NCBI RefSeq assembly: GCF_900101335.1
Contig: NZ_FNKA01000001.1
Span: 496,001 to 560,000 of the forward strand
From: Quadrisphaera sp. DSM 44207
GTDB lineage: Bacteria; Actinomycetota; Actinomycetes; Actinomycetales; Quadrisphaeraceae
Reading direction: 5' to 3'
Length of the DNA stretch: 64,000 bases
Position 1 is the stretch's first letter. The number at the start of each line of letters is the position of its first letter. A model generated the notes under the pieces. The model was given only the letters and a program-made list of their open reading frames with translations, made no database searches and was not told where the DNA came from. The position numbers were made by a program, and so were the translations under genes. Shown here in pieces: positions 47,370 to 58,742 of the stretch.

Positions 47370-48622
47370 GCGGTCCCCTCGGGCACCCAGCGGCGCAGCA
47401 CCATCGAGCTGTTGAAGCCGCCCAGGCCGCGGGCGTTGACGAGCACCACCTCGACGCGGCCCTCCCGGGCCTCGCGCACGAGCTCGAGCCCGGCGGCCGG
47501 GACCGGCTCGTGCAGGTTGCCGACGGCGGGCAGCACGCCGTCGCGGATGCTCAGCAGCGCGGTGGCCGCGGACAGCGCCGAGCCGCCGACGCTGAGCCGG
47601 CCGACCAGGCCCTGGGGCGCGGCCACGGGCACCGGGGTCGTGCGGGCGCCGAAGACCTCCTGCAGCGCCCGCACCTCCACGGCGTCGAGCGCGGGCACGC
47701 CCGCGGCGTCCGCGATCACCAGGTCGACGTCGTCGGGGGTGACCCCCGCGTCGGCCAGGGCCCGGCCCATCGCCCGCGCGAGCTGGCGCGAGTCCGTGGC
47801 CGGCGCGGTCACCGACTCCGCGTCGTGGGTGGCCGCGTAGCCGGCGACCTCCCCGTACACCTGCGGGGCGCCGCGCTCGAGCGCGGCGGCGGCGTCCTCG
47901 ACCACGAGCACCGCGCCGCCCTCGCCGGGCGCGTAGCCGTCGGCGCGCACGTCGAAGGGCCGGTAGCCCTCCGCCGCCGTGGTGCCGGGCGTCAGCCGGC
48001 CCCCGACCGCCTGGCAGGCGAGCGCGTACGGGGACAGGCCGGCCTCGGTGCCCCCGGCGAGCACGGTCGGCGTGCCGCGGCGCACCACCCGCCGGGCGTG
48101 GCCGATGCTGTCCAGGCCGCCGGCGCCCTCGCTGACCAGCACGCTGGCCGGGCCCTTGGTGCCGTGCCAGATCGACGCCTGGCCGGTGCTGGCGGCGTAG
48201 AACCACGCGATCGACTGGTAGGTGGTGACGGCCTTCGGGCCGCGCCCGTACAGGCCCGTCATCTCCCGCTGGCCGAACTCGTTGCCGCCCGAGCCCGCGG
48301 CCAGGGCCACGGACGTCGCGTACGGGTCGTGCTCGGCCGGGTCGTACGCCGCGTCGGCGAGCGCCATCCGGCTGGCGGCCAGCGACATCCACGTCCAGCG
48401 GTCGGTCTGCACGAGCAGGCGCTCGTCGACGTGGTCCTCGGGCTTGAAGCCGTCGACCTGCCCGCCGAGGGTGACGCCGCAGGTGGTGGTGTCCCACCCC
48501 TCCACGGGCCGCACGCGCACCTGCCCGGCGCGCACGGTGGCCCAGTGCTCCTGGGTGCCGATCCCGCTGGGGGCGATGACGCCGAGCCCGGTGACGACCG
48601 CGCGGCCGCCGGCCCGGCTCAC
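47366..48622 (-). CDS. Type II polyketide chain-length factor (KS-beta)
   Basis: 418 residues. A ketosynthase fold with [35 protein letters not shown] and [14 protein letters not shown]. Where KS-alpha has its active-site cysteine (VMSTGC), this protein has VLVSEG, so the residue is Gly166. Most chain-length factors carry Gln there. It pairs with KS-alpha to set chain length and, in many systems, to prime by decarboxylating malonyl-ACP; loss of Gln raises a question about priming. GTGA overlaps both sides. Confidence 0.93.
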   Translation of the reverse strand: MSRAGGRAVVTGLGVIAPSGIGTQEHWATVRAGQVRVRPVEGWDTTTCGVTLGGQVDGFKPEDHVDERLLVQTDRWTWMSLAASRMALADAAYDPAEHDPYATSVALAAGSGGNEFGQREMTGLYGRGPKAVTTYQSIAWFYAASTGQASIWHGTKGPASVLVSEGAGGLDSIGHARRVVRRGTPTVLAGGTEAGLSPYALACQAVGGRLTPGTTAAEGYRPFDVRADGYAPGEGGAVLVVEDAAAALERGAPQVYGEVAGYAATHDAESVTAPATDSRQLARAMGRALADAGVTPDDVDLVIADAAGVPALDAVEVRALQEVFGARTTPVPVAAPQGLVGRLSVGGSALSAATALLSIRDGVLPAVGNLHEPVPAAGLELVREAREGRVEVVLVNARGLGGFNSSMVLRRWVPEGTA

Positions 48623-49898
48623 CGGGAGCCCCGCTCGGGGTCGACGAGCAGGATCGCGGACTGGAAGCCCCCGAACCCGCTGCCGACGGACAGCGCGACG
48701 TCGGTGCGGTGGTCCCGCGCGGTCTTCGGCACGTAGTCCAGGTCGCACTCCGGGTCGCGGTTCTCCAGGTTCGCCGTCGGCGGGACGGCGTCGTGCTCGA
48801 CGGCGAGGGCGCAGGCGGCGACCTCGATGGAGCCGATGGCGCCGAGCGAGTGCCCGACCATCGACTTGATCGAGCTCATCGGTGTCTCGTACGCGTGCTG
48901 GCCGAGGCTGCGCTTGACCGCCGCGGTCTCGTGCCGGTCGTTCTGCTTGGTGCCCGAGCCGTGCGCGTTGACGTAGTCCACGGCGTCCGGGTCCAGCCGG
49001 CCCTGGCGCAGGACCTCGTCGATGGCGGCGCTCATCTCCACCCCGTCGGGGCGCAGGCCCGTCATGTGGAAGGCGTTGCAGCGGTTCGCGAAGCCGGCGA
49101 CCTCGGCGTAGACGTGCGCGCCCCGGGCGCGGGCGTGCTCGTACTCCTCGACCACCATCACGGCCCCGCCCTCGCCCATGACGAACCCGTCGCGGGTGGC
49201 GTCGAAGGGCCGGGAGGCGGACTCGGGGCTGTCGTTGCGCGCCGACGTGGCCCGGATGGCGTCGAAGCACGCCACCGAGATCGGCGAGATCGGGGCGTCG
49301 CTGGCGCCGGCGATGACGACGTCGGCGTCCCCGTCCTCGATCAGCTGCAGGGCGTACCCGATCGCGTCGATGCCCGAGGTGCAGCCCGTGGACATCACCG
49401 AGGCGGGGCCGTGGGCCCTGTAGCGGACGGCGAGCTCGGCGGCGCCGCTGCTGGGCACGAGCGCCTGGGAGAGGAACCGGCTGCCGTAGGCCGGGTCCAC
49501 GACCCAGTTGCGGCCGCCGTCGGTGACCCGCACGTACTCGTCCTCCAGGCGCATGGTGGCGCCGACCGCGCTGCCGAGGCTGATCGACAGCCGGTCGTGG
49601 TCCACGCCGGTGCCCGAGTCCAGGTCGAGGCCGCTGTCGGCCACGGCCTCGTCCGCGGCCACCATCGCGAACTGCACGAAGCGGTCGGTGCGCGCGACCT
49701 CCTGGGGGGTCAGCCCCCGGGCGCGGGGGTCGAAGTCGACCTCGGCCGCGATCTGCGAGCGGAAGCCCGAGGCGTCGAAGAAGGAGATCCGCCGGGTCGC
49801 GGTGCGCCCGTCGAGGAGCATCTGCCAGAACGCGTCGCGGGTGGGGCCCCCGGGGGCGACGACCCCGATGCCGGTGACGACGGCGCGGCGACCACCGA

Positions 49899-49902
<4 letters not shown>
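48619..49902 (-). CDS. Type II polyketide beta-ketoacyl synthase (KS-alpha)
   Basis: 427 residues. The catalytic triad is C174 ([14 protein letters not shown]), H314 ([11 protein letters not shown]) and H351 ([12 protein letters not shown]), with K346 nearby. Other marks: [19 protein letters not shown] and [13 protein letters not shown]. It catalyses the repeated decarboxylative condensation of malonyl units on the ACP. The overall type resembles whiE-like spore-pigment KS-alpha. GTG overlaps the cupin stop, and its stop overlaps KS-beta. Confidence 0.96.
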
Positions 49903-52598
<2,696 letters not shown>

Positions 52599-52602
52599 GT
52601 CC

Positions 52603-53175
52603 TCACCCCACCCCGACGGCCGGGGTCGCGGCGCCAGGCACCTGCGGCCCGGGACGCACCCGCACCAGCGGCTGCTCGAACTCCACCGCCTGGGCGTCGC
52701 CGACGAGCAGCTCGACGACCTCGCCCTCGACGTCGGAGAGGATCGGGTTCATCAGCTTCATGGCCTCGACGATCCCGAGCGCCTGGCCGACGGCGACGAC
52801 GTCGCCGACGGAGACGAACGGCTCGGCCCCCGGCGAGGGCGAGCGGTAGAAGGTGCCGACGAGCGGGGCGCGCACCACGTGCCCGTCCGCGTCCTCGTCG
52901 ACCGCCACGGCGTCCTCGGCCACCAGGGCGGGCGCGCTCGCCGCGCCGGGCGCGGCCGGCGCACCGGCCGGCGCGGTGCCCGCGGGCGGGCCGGCCGGCT
53001 CGTGCCAGTCGACCTCGACGGCCGCCTCGCCGCGGCGGACGGCGATGCGGCGCAGCGGGCCGCGCAGGCTGCGGGCGAGCGAGACGGCCTGCTCGCACAG
53101 CTCGGCGAGGTCGTCCGGCTGCGGGTCGGCCGTGCGGGCGGCCGGCAGGCGCGAGGGCTGGGGCGAGGCGCTCAC
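52603..53175 (-). CDS. accB: Biotin carboxyl carrier protein
   Basis: 190 residues. The biotin lysine is K140 in VEAMKLMNPILSDVEGEVVE. N-terminal helices (about 20-55, DLAELCEQAVSLARSLRGPL) are followed by a Pro/Ala-rich swinging linker (60-90) and the barrel-sandwich domain with the AccB thumb (LVGTFYRSPSPGAEPFVSVG). GTGA overlap with the carboxyltransferase gene. Confidence 0.94.
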   Translation of the reverse strand: MSASPQPSRLPAARTADPQPDDLAELCEQAVSLARSLRGPLRRIAVRRGEAAVEVDWHEPAGPPAGTAPAGAPAAPGAASAPALVAEDAVAVDEDADGHVVRAPLVGTFYRSPSPGAEPFVSVGDVVAVGQALGIVEAMKLMNPILSDVEGEVVELLVGDAQAVEFEQPLVRVRPGPQVPGAATPAVGVG

Positions 53176-54884
53176 GCGGACCACCTCGCCGGGCCGGCGC
53201 CGACGGCGCGCAGGCGGGCGCTGCGGCGGCGCACGAGCTCGTCCGGGTCCAGCTCCTCCAGGGCCGCGAGCTCCTCCAGGACGGCGGCGCGCACGATCGC
53301 GGCCGCCGTGACCGGGTCGGCGTGGGCACCGCCGGGGGGCTCGGCCAGGACGCCGTCCGCGACGCCGAGGCGCACGAGGTCGCCCGCCGTCAGGCGCAGC
53401 GCCCGCGCCGCCTCCGCGGCGGCGCCCGCGGTGCGCCACAGGATCGCCGCGCACCCCTCGGGGCTGATGACGGAGAAGAACGCGTTCTCCAGCAGCAGCA
53501 GGCGGTCGGCGGTGGCGAGGGCCAGGGCCCCGCCGCTGCCGCCCTCGCCCGTGACGACGCTGACGACCGGCACCCGCAGGCGCGCGGAGCGGGCGATGAG
53601 CTCCGCGATCGCGCCGGCCTGGCCGCGCTCCTCCGCCGCCACGCCCGGGTAGGCGCCGGGGGTGTCGACGAGCGTGACGACGGGCACGCCGAGCCGCTCG
53701 GCCAGGGCGAACAGTCGCAGCGCCTTGCGGTAGCCCTCCGGGTGCGGCATCCCGAAGTTGCGGGCGACCAGCTCGCGGGTGTCGTGGCCCTTCTGGTGGC
53801 CCACGACGACGACCGTGCGCCCCCCGATGGAGGCGAGGCCGCCCACGATCGCCGGGTCGTCGGCGAGGGCGCGGTCCCCGTGCAGCTCCACGACGTCGTC
53901 GAACGCCGTCGCGAGGTAGTCCGTCGCCGTCGGCCGGCCCGGGTGGCGGGCCTCGCGCACGACGTCCCACGGGTCGCGCCCGTCGGGGCCCGGCTCGCGG
54001 CGCGGCGCCGGCCCGGTCTCCGGCCCGGTCTCCGCCGCGGCGGCCTGGGCCTTGGCGCGGGCGGCGGGGTCCGCGGCGGCCGCGGACAGGGCCAGCAGGC
54101 GCACGAGCACGGGGCGCAGCTGGTCGCGCGTCTCCACCCGGTCGACCAGCCCGTGCGAGAGGAGGGACTCGGCGACCTGGAACCGCTCGGGCAGCGGCTG
54201 CGGCACGGTCTGGCGGATGACGCGGGGCCCGGCGAAGCCGACGAGGGCCCCGCTCTCGGCGACGAGGACGTCGCCGAGGGTGGCGAAGGACGCCGTCACG
54301 CCGCCGAACGTCGGGTCCGTCAGGACGCACACCGACAGCAGGCCGGCCTCGCGCAGCACCGCCATCGCCTGGCTGGTCTTGGCCATCTGCAGCAGGGAGA
54401 CCGCGCCCTCCTGCATGCGCGCGCCGCCGGAGGCGGTGACGACGACCAGGGGCAGGCGCCGCTCCAGCGCGTGGTCGACGGCGCTGGCCACCGCCTCGCC
54501 CACGGCGGCGCCCATGCTGCCGCCGAGGAAGTCGAAGTCCATGACGGCCAGGACGGCCGGGTGCCCGCCGAGCGTCGCGGCCCCGACGACCGCGCCCTCG
54601 ACCTCGCCGGTGGCGGCGCGCGCCGCGCGCAGCCGGTCGGGGTAGGCCTGGGAGTCGGTGAAGCCCAGCGGGTCGTCCGCGGGCGGCTCGACGGTCAGCT
54701 CCTCGAAGCTGCCCGGGTCGGCGAGCTGCGCGATCCGGGCGCGCGCGCCGAGGCGGCCGTGGTGGCCGCACTCGTGGCAGACGCCGAGCTCGCGCGAGAG
54801 GCGGCGGCCGTAGAGCAGCCGGCCGCAGGCCGTGCAGCGCACCCACTCGCTGTCGGTGGTCGTGCGCGTCGAGAGCGTGCTCAC
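53172..54884 (-). CDS. accDA: Fused acetyl-CoA carboxylase carboxyltransferase (AccD-AccA)
   Basis: 570 residues. The N-terminal half is AccD (beta): a zinc ribbon with C17, C20, C36 and C39 (RCTACGRLLYG, GVCHECGHHGR), then VMDFDFLGGSMGAAVGEAV and TASGGARMQEGAVSLLQMAK. The C-terminal half (about 315-570) is AccA (alpha): DYLATAFDDVVELHGDRALA, DTPGAYPGVAAEERGQAGAI and VTGEGGSGGALAL. The fusion is known in some actinobacteria. It moves the carboxyl group from biotin to acetyl-CoA. GTG overlaps the TcmI-like cyclase stop. Confidence 0.95.
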   Translation of the reverse strand: MSTLSTRTTTDSEWVRCTACGRLLYGRRLSRELGVCHECGHHGRLGARARIAQLADPGSFEELTVEPPADDPLGFTDSQAYPDRLRAARAATGEVEGAVVGAATLGGHPAVLAVMDFDFLGGSMGAAVGEAVASAVDHALERRLPLVVVTASGGARMQEGAVSLLQMAKTSQAMAVLREAGLLSVCVLTDPTFGGVTASFATLGDVLVAESGALVGFAGPRVIRQTVPQPLPERFQVAESLLSHGLVDRVETRDQLRPVLVRLLALSAAAADPAARAKAQAAAAETGPETGPAPRREPGPDGRDPWDVVREARHPGRPTATDYLATAFDDVVELHGDRALADDPAIVGGLASIGGRTVVVVGHQKGHDTRELVARNFGMPHPEGYRKALRLFALAERLGVPVVTLVDTPGAYPGVAAEERGQAGAIAELIARSARLRVPVVSVVTGEGGSGGALALATADRLLLLENAFFSVISPEGCAAILWRTAGAAAEAARALRLTAGDLVRLGVADGVLAEPPGGAHADPVTAAAIVRAAVLEELAALEELDPDELVRRRSARLRAVGAGPARWSA

Positions 54885-55291
54885 GCGAGCACCTCCGGCC
54901 CCGAGCCGGGACGGTAGGTGTAGAAGCAGCGCGCCTGCGCGTCGGCCGGCGAGCGCCACGTCGCCAGGTACGGCGAGATGTGCGGCTGGAGCTGGGCGCT
55001 GACGTCGCGGAAGCCGGGCAGGCCCACCGCCACCGCCATCGCCTCCTCGGCGCTGCGGTCGAACTCCACCAGGTGCACGTAGGCGTCGCCGAGGCTGTAC
55101 AGCGAGCGCTCGGTGACGCCGAGCTGCTGGGGCAGGTCGGTGCGGTCCGACTCGGCGAAGACCCGGGCGACGTCGGGCTCGGCGCCCGGGGCGATCCGGG
55201 CGACGATCACGGTGCGGGATCCGGTGCGGGATCCGGCACCGCTGGTGCCGGCGCTGGTGCCGGCGCTGCCGACGGCGCTGCCTCGACGCAT
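54881..55291 (-). CDS. TcmI-family polyketide cyclase
   Basis: 136 residues from the ATG at 55291 (GGAGG upstream). The core VIVARIAPGAEPDVARVFAE, LPQQLGVTERSLYSLGDAYV, HLVEFDRSAEEAMA and LQPHISPYLATWRSP is typical of the TcmI/WhiE-ORFVII cyclases (dimeric alpha-beta barrel), which close later rings. The first 25 residues are Gly/Ser/Thr-rich and may be unstructured. It is the first gene of the ten-gene polyketide operon. Confidence 0.92.
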   Translation of the reverse strand: MRRGSAVGSAGTSAGTSGAGSRTGSRTVIVARIAPGAEPDVARVFAESDRTDLPQQLGVTERSLYSLGDAYVHLVEFDRSAEEAMAVAVGLPGFRDVSAQLQPHISPYLATWRSPADAQARCFYTYRPGSGPEVLA

Positions 55292-55735
55292 GGGGGGTCC
55301 TCCTCGTAGCCGGGTGGTCGCCGGCCGCAGGCCCCGGGTTCGGGCCCCTGCCGGGTCCGGCACCCCGAGGCTCGCCAGCGCCGTGGGGGCCCGTCAACCG
55401 GGAGGAGGGCCCCTCGCACGGGTGCGTCACGGCCCTGCGGACGGGGCGTCACAGGACTGACACAGACACTGTCGCGGTGCTGCCGGGCCTGCGGCGGGGG
55501 CCTGACCGTGCGAACACGCGTCCTGGCAGGTCAGAGGCGGGTCAGCGGGTGTCGGCGAGGTGTCGGCGAGGTGGCTGGCAGGGGTGCGCGCAGGGGTGCT
55601 CGCAGAGGTGCGCGGGGTGCTCGGAGGTGCGCAGGAGGGCGCGCCGAGGACGTGGGGGCGCGTGGGGCGAGGACCCGCCGTGGAGCGAGGACCCGTCGCC
55701 GCACCCCGCGCGGCGGCCTGCCGCGCGCGCCGGGC
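55292..55735. other. 444-bp gap upstream of the polyketide operon
   Basis: No gene is supported here. Nearest the operon are stretches of GC repeats and, at 55459-55473, GACACAGACACTGTC, an imperfect dyad that may be an operator. Toward the rhodanese gene the DNA is full of short direct repeats (GGTGTCGGCGA twice near 55550; GAGCGAGGACCC-like units near 55665-55690). The operon promoter must lie here. Confidence 0.5.
55707..55727 (-). terminator. Hairpin after the rhodanese gene
   Basis: An 8-bp stem (55707-55714 with 55720-55727) with a five-base loop lies nine bases past the rhodanese stop on the minus strand. Confidence 0.6.
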
Positions 55736-56716
55736 TCAGTCGCGGGTGACGGGGACGTCGAGGAGGGCGCCGTACTCCGCCCAGCCGCCGACGTAGTGGC
55801 GCACGCGGGGGTGCTCCAGCAGCCCGGCCAGGGCGAACCACAGCGTCGCGCTGCGCTCGGGCGTGCGGCAGTACAGCGCGACGTCCGTCGTGGCGGAGAC
55901 GCCGCGGGAGGCGAAGAGCTGGTGCAGCTCCTCGCGGCTGCGGAAGCGGGTGTCGCGCAGCAGGAGCGCGGACGGCAGGCTGCGGGCGCCGGGGATCCGG
56001 CCGCTGACCCGGTGCCGCTCGACGGCGACGTCGAGGCGGTGGTGGGCGCGCCCGCGGTACTCCTCCGGGGTGCGGCAGTCGATGAGCAGGGTGCCGTCGC
56101 GGGAGCCGACGTAGCGGGCGAGCAGCTCGTCGCGGCCCACCGCCGCCCACGGGTCGCGGCCGGGGCTGGTGTAGCGGCCGACGCGGCGGGCGGTGGGCAC
56201 GCGCGTCTGCAGCGGGTGGCCGGCGCGCACCCACGCCAGCATGCCGCCGTCCAGGACGCTGACGCGCGGGTGGCGGTACAGGCGCATGAGCCAGTAGGCG
56301 AACGTGGAGTGGTCGCGGTCCTCGTGGGCCGTGGCCGAGTAGAGGACGACGTGGTCGTCCGTCGTGACGCCCCGGCTCTGCATGAGCTCCTCGAAGTGCT
56401 CGCGCGTGATGGGACCGCGCCGCACCTGCTCGTACAGGTCGTCGTAGGTGGCCACCGGCAGGGCGCCGGGCAGGTGCACGTCGTAGTAGGACGCCGAGTC
56501 GTCGTCGACCTGCAGCAGCACCACCTCGTCGTGGTGCTCGGCCAGCCACGCGGCGTCCACCAGCGGGGGCACCCCGTCGGGCCCGCAGCGCGGGCCGGAC
56601 GGCGCGCCCGAGGGCCCCGGCGGCTGCGGCGGGTCCAGCAGGTCCGACAGGTCCGGCAGGTCGGGCGGGTCCGGCAGGCGGGCCCCGGGCGCGCCGCCCG
56701 GGGGTTGCTCACTCAT
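55736..56716 (-). CDS. Two-domain rhodanese-type sulfurtransferase
   Basis: 326 residues. Two rhodanese domains: about 50-160 (no active cysteine; VVLYSATAHEDRDHSTFAYW sits at the loop) and about 195-320, with the active-site C283 in ALYCRTPERSATLWFALAG. A CRTPEEYRG motif begins the second domain. The first 45 residues are Pro/Leu/Asp repeats (PDPPDLPDLSDLLDPPQPP). Thiosulfate or 3-mercaptopyruvate sulfurtransferase activity is likely; its role next to the polyketide genes is unclear. ATG overlaps the LuxR-like stop by eight bases. Confidence 0.88.
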   Translation of the reverse strand: MSEQPPGGAPGARLPDPPDLPDLSDLLDPPQPPGPSGAPSGPRCGPDGVPPLVDAAWLAEHHDEVVLLQVDDDSASYYDVHLPGALPVATYDDLYEQVRRGPITREHFEELMQSRGVTTDDHVVLYSATAHEDRDHSTFAYWLMRLYRHPRVSVLDGGMLAWVRAGHPLQTRVPTARRVGRYTSPGRDPWAAVGRDELLARYVGSRDGTLLIDCRTPEEYRGRAHHRLDVAVERHRVSGRIPGARSLPSALLLRDTRFRSREELHQLFASRGVSATTDVALYCRTPERSATLWFALAGLLEHPRVRHYVGGWAEYGALLDVPVTRD

Positions 56717-57434
56717 CGAGCAGGCCCCACCGCTCCGCGCGCAGCAGGGCGTCGGTGCGGCTGGCGGCGCCGAGGCGGGCGTAGGTCTTGGACAGCAGGC
56801 GGTACATCTCGCGCTCGGAGTACGCCGCGTACTGCGCGAGGACCGCGACGGTGACGCCCCGGCCCAGCTGGCGCAGCCAGCCCAGCTCGCGCGGCTCGAG
56901 CTGGGGGGCCGCGGCCAGCGGCGACGGCTCGCACAGGGCGCGGGCCACGTGCTCGGGCAGGACGATGCGCCCCGCGGCGGCCGAGCGCACGGTCTCCACC
57001 GCGAGGTCGAGGTCGGCGCCGGTGTGCAGCACGCCCACGGCGCCGCGGCGCACCGCGGTGACGAACGTCTCCAGCGACTCCTCCTCGGTGACCTCCACGA
57101 CGGCGAGCGCGCCGCCGTCCCGGGAGGCGAGGGCCAGGACGGGCTCGGCGCGCTCGTCCGGGACGACGACGAGCGCGGCGCCGTCCACGGGCAGGGCGTC
57201 GGCGAGGGCGTCGGGCAGGGCGCCGGCCATGTCCTGGCCGTCCAGGAGGAGCACGGGGCCGACGCCGGCGGCGCTCAGGGCCTCCTGCAGGCCGTGGCCG
57301 TACAGCTCGGGCAGCCCGGCCAGCACGACGCGCCGCGACGGTGAGGAGGACCGCTCCTCGGGGACCTCCACCTGCACCGCCTCGGGCTGGACGACGTCTG
57401 ACGGCAGCCGCGGCCTCGCGAGCACCTGAACCAT
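56709..57434 (-). CDS. LuxR-like regulator with degenerate receiver domain (paralogue 1)
   Basis: 241 residues from the ATG at 57434 (earlier GTG lies inside the promoter). The N-terminal domain (about 35-165) has the shape of a response-regulator receiver (VVLAGLPELYGHGLQEALSA, VTAVRRGAVGVLHTGADLDL) but no clear phosphorylatable Asp triad, so it is probably ligand- or partner-controlled. The C-terminal LuxR helix-turn-helix (about 175-240) reads LAQYAAYSEREMYRLLSKTY. It overlaps the rhodanese gene, so both are co-transcribed. The second regulator is a paralogue. Confidence 0.85.
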   Translation of the reverse strand: MVQVLARPRLPSDVVQPEAVQVEVPEERSSSPSRRVVLAGLPELYGHGLQEALSAAGVGPVLLLDGQDMAGALPDALADALPVDGAALVVVPDERAEPVLALASRDGGALAVVEVTEEESLETFVTAVRRGAVGVLHTGADLDLAVETVRSAAAGRIVLPEHVARALCEPSPLAAAPQLEPRELGWLRQLGRGVTVAVLAQYAAYSEREMYRLLSKTYARLGAASRTDALLRAERWGLLDE

Positions 57435-57448
57435 GACCACCTCTCGAG

Positions 57449-57477
57449 ACAGTGACCGCAGGCACATGGGGTGTCAA
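57449..57477 (-). promoter_or_regulatory. TTGACA-17-CACTGT promoter of LuxR-like gene 1
   Basis: On the minus strand TTGACA (57477 to 57472), 17 bases, then CACTGT (57454 to 57449). TTGACACCCCATGTGCC forms a loose dyad over the -35 box that resembles the one at the second luxR gene. Confidence 0.6.
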
Positions 57478-57574
57478 GTCGAATCAACGCTGCGTGACAC
57501 CGCATCGTCGGCGTGCGAGAGCCCGGCGGCCGAGGCGCTCGCGCCGCGGCGGCGCGGGCCTCGGCCGGCGGTGC

Positions 57575-58504
57575 TCAGCGGGGGTCGGCGAGCAGGCCCG
57601 AGCGCTGGGCCGTGAACAGCGCCTCGGTGCGGTTCTTGGCGCCGAGGCGCCGGTAGACGCTGCCCAGGAGGCGGTACATCTCCCGCTCCGAGTAGGAGGA
57701 GCGCTGGGCGAGCTCGGCGACGGTCACGCCGGCGGCGATCTGGCGCAGCCAGGAGCGCTCGCGCTCGGACAGCTGCGGGGCCGGCTGGGTGTGCAGCGGC
57801 CGGCACAGGGAGCGCACCACGGCCGGCGGCAGCAGCGTCAGCCCGCGGGCGGCGCCGCGCAGGACGGCGACGACCTCGGGCAGGCGCGCCCTCGGGTGCA
57901 CGAAGCTGCGGGCCCCCGCCCGCAGGCCCGTCAGGTAGCTGCTCGGCCGGTCGTCGCGCAGCAGCAGCACCAGCTCGACGCGGCGCCGCCGGCCGTCGAG
58001 GGCCGCCAGCGCCCGGGTCCCGAGCTCCTGGGGGACGACGAGCAGGCACGTCGCGCCGTCGCCGGCGGCGGCCTCGAGCTCCTCCAGGTCGGGAACCAGG
58101 GCGCTGCGCATGCCGCTGTGCGCCAGCGCCGAGCACAGCCCGTGGCCGTAGACCGGGGCCACGCCCGTGATGAGGACGAGGGGCGCGGCGGCGTCCGGCG
58201 CTGGGAGCGACGGCTGCGGCGGTGCCGAGGGCAGCGGCTGAGCCGAGGGCTGCGGCGGTGCCGAGGGCAGCGGCTGAGCCGAGGGCTGCGGCCGCGCCGG
58301 GCGGGACGCCGGACGCGGCGGCGAGCGCAGCGGCGAGCGCTGCGACGGGCGCGGCGGCTGCGGCGGCGCCGAGCGCTGCGGCACCACCGAGGGCGGCGCG
58401 GTCCCTCGCGTCAGAGGGCGCGGTGGCGCGGGTGAGAGTGACGACTGGTCCACGAGCACGGTCCCCCCGGCGGCTGCGTCCTGAGTCGGAGAGCCCACCG
58501 TCAT
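57575..58504 (-). CDS. LuxR-like regulator with degenerate receiver domain (paralogue 2)
   Basis: 309 residues from the ATG at 58504, but GTG 58453 has GGGGGA eight bases before it and may be the real start. A Pro/Ser/Arg-rich N-terminal region with QPSAQPLPSAPP repeats (about 30-110) is followed by a receiver-like domain (ITGVAPVYGHGLCSALAHSG) without a visible phosphate-accepting Asp triad, and a LuxR helix-turn-helix (QRSSYSEREMYRLLGSVYRR, LGAKNRTEALFTAQRSGLL). It shares about the same plan with paralogue 1, which lies downstream in the same direction. Confidence 0.82.
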   Translation of the reverse strand: MTVGSPTQDAAAGGTVLVDQSSLSPAPPRPLTRGTAPPSVVPQRSAPPQPPRPSQRSPLRSPPRPASRPARPQPSAQPLPSAPPQPSAQPLPSAPPQPSLPAPDAAAPLVLITGVAPVYGHGLCSALAHSGMRSALVPDLEELEAAAGDGATCLLVVPQELGTRALAALDGRRRRVELVLLLRDDRPSSYLTGLRAGARSFVHPRARLPEVVAVLRGAARGLTLLPPAVVRSLCRPLHTQPAPQLSERERSWLRQIAAGVTVAELAQRSSYSEREMYRLLGSVYRRLGAKNRTEALFTAQRSGLLADPR

Positions 58505-58525
58505 CAAACGGACACTCGGTGTCAA
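58497..58525 (-). promoter_or_regulatory. TTGACA-like promoter and GACAC dyad of LuxR-like gene 2
   Basis: TTGACA (58525 to 58520, minus strand) with a weak -10 GACGGT 17 bases on. The perfect dyad GACAC-TCG-GTGTC (58511-58523) covers the -35 box. If this promoter is used, the ATG at 58504 lies upstream of the transcript start, which favours the later GTG start. Confidence 0.55.
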
Positions 58526-58680
58526 CCGGACAAAAGACCCGTGGAGCTGCCGCGGCGGGGACGCGGCACGAACCTGCCGAGGGCTGTCAGGCTCGACGCC
58601 GCCGCGGCAGCCGTCCCCGACGTCGGCGGCGTCCCCGCCGTCGTCGAGGGGGTCGCGGTCGTCGACGGGGTCGCCGTCGT

Positions 58681-58740
58681 CCGCGGGGTCGCGCCGGCAC
58701 CCGCGGGGTCGCGCCGGCACCCGCGGGGTCGCGCCGGCCG
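58681..58740. repeat. Three perfect 20-bp tandem repeats
   Basis: CCGCGGGGTCGCGCCGGCAC occurs at 58681-58700 and 58701-58720, with a third copy (last two bases differ) at 58721-58740, directly before the stop of the minus-strand glycosyltransferase. Degenerate GGGGTCG-containing units extend upstream to about 58640. It lies in the 238-base gap that also holds the luxR promoter. Confidence 0.85.
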
Positions 58741-58742
58741 CC

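Noticed and set aside
58640-58740. CRISPR array
   Set aside because: Repeats are contiguous 20-bp units without unique spacers, and no cas genes are near. The same holds for 17416-17470 and 61791-61846.
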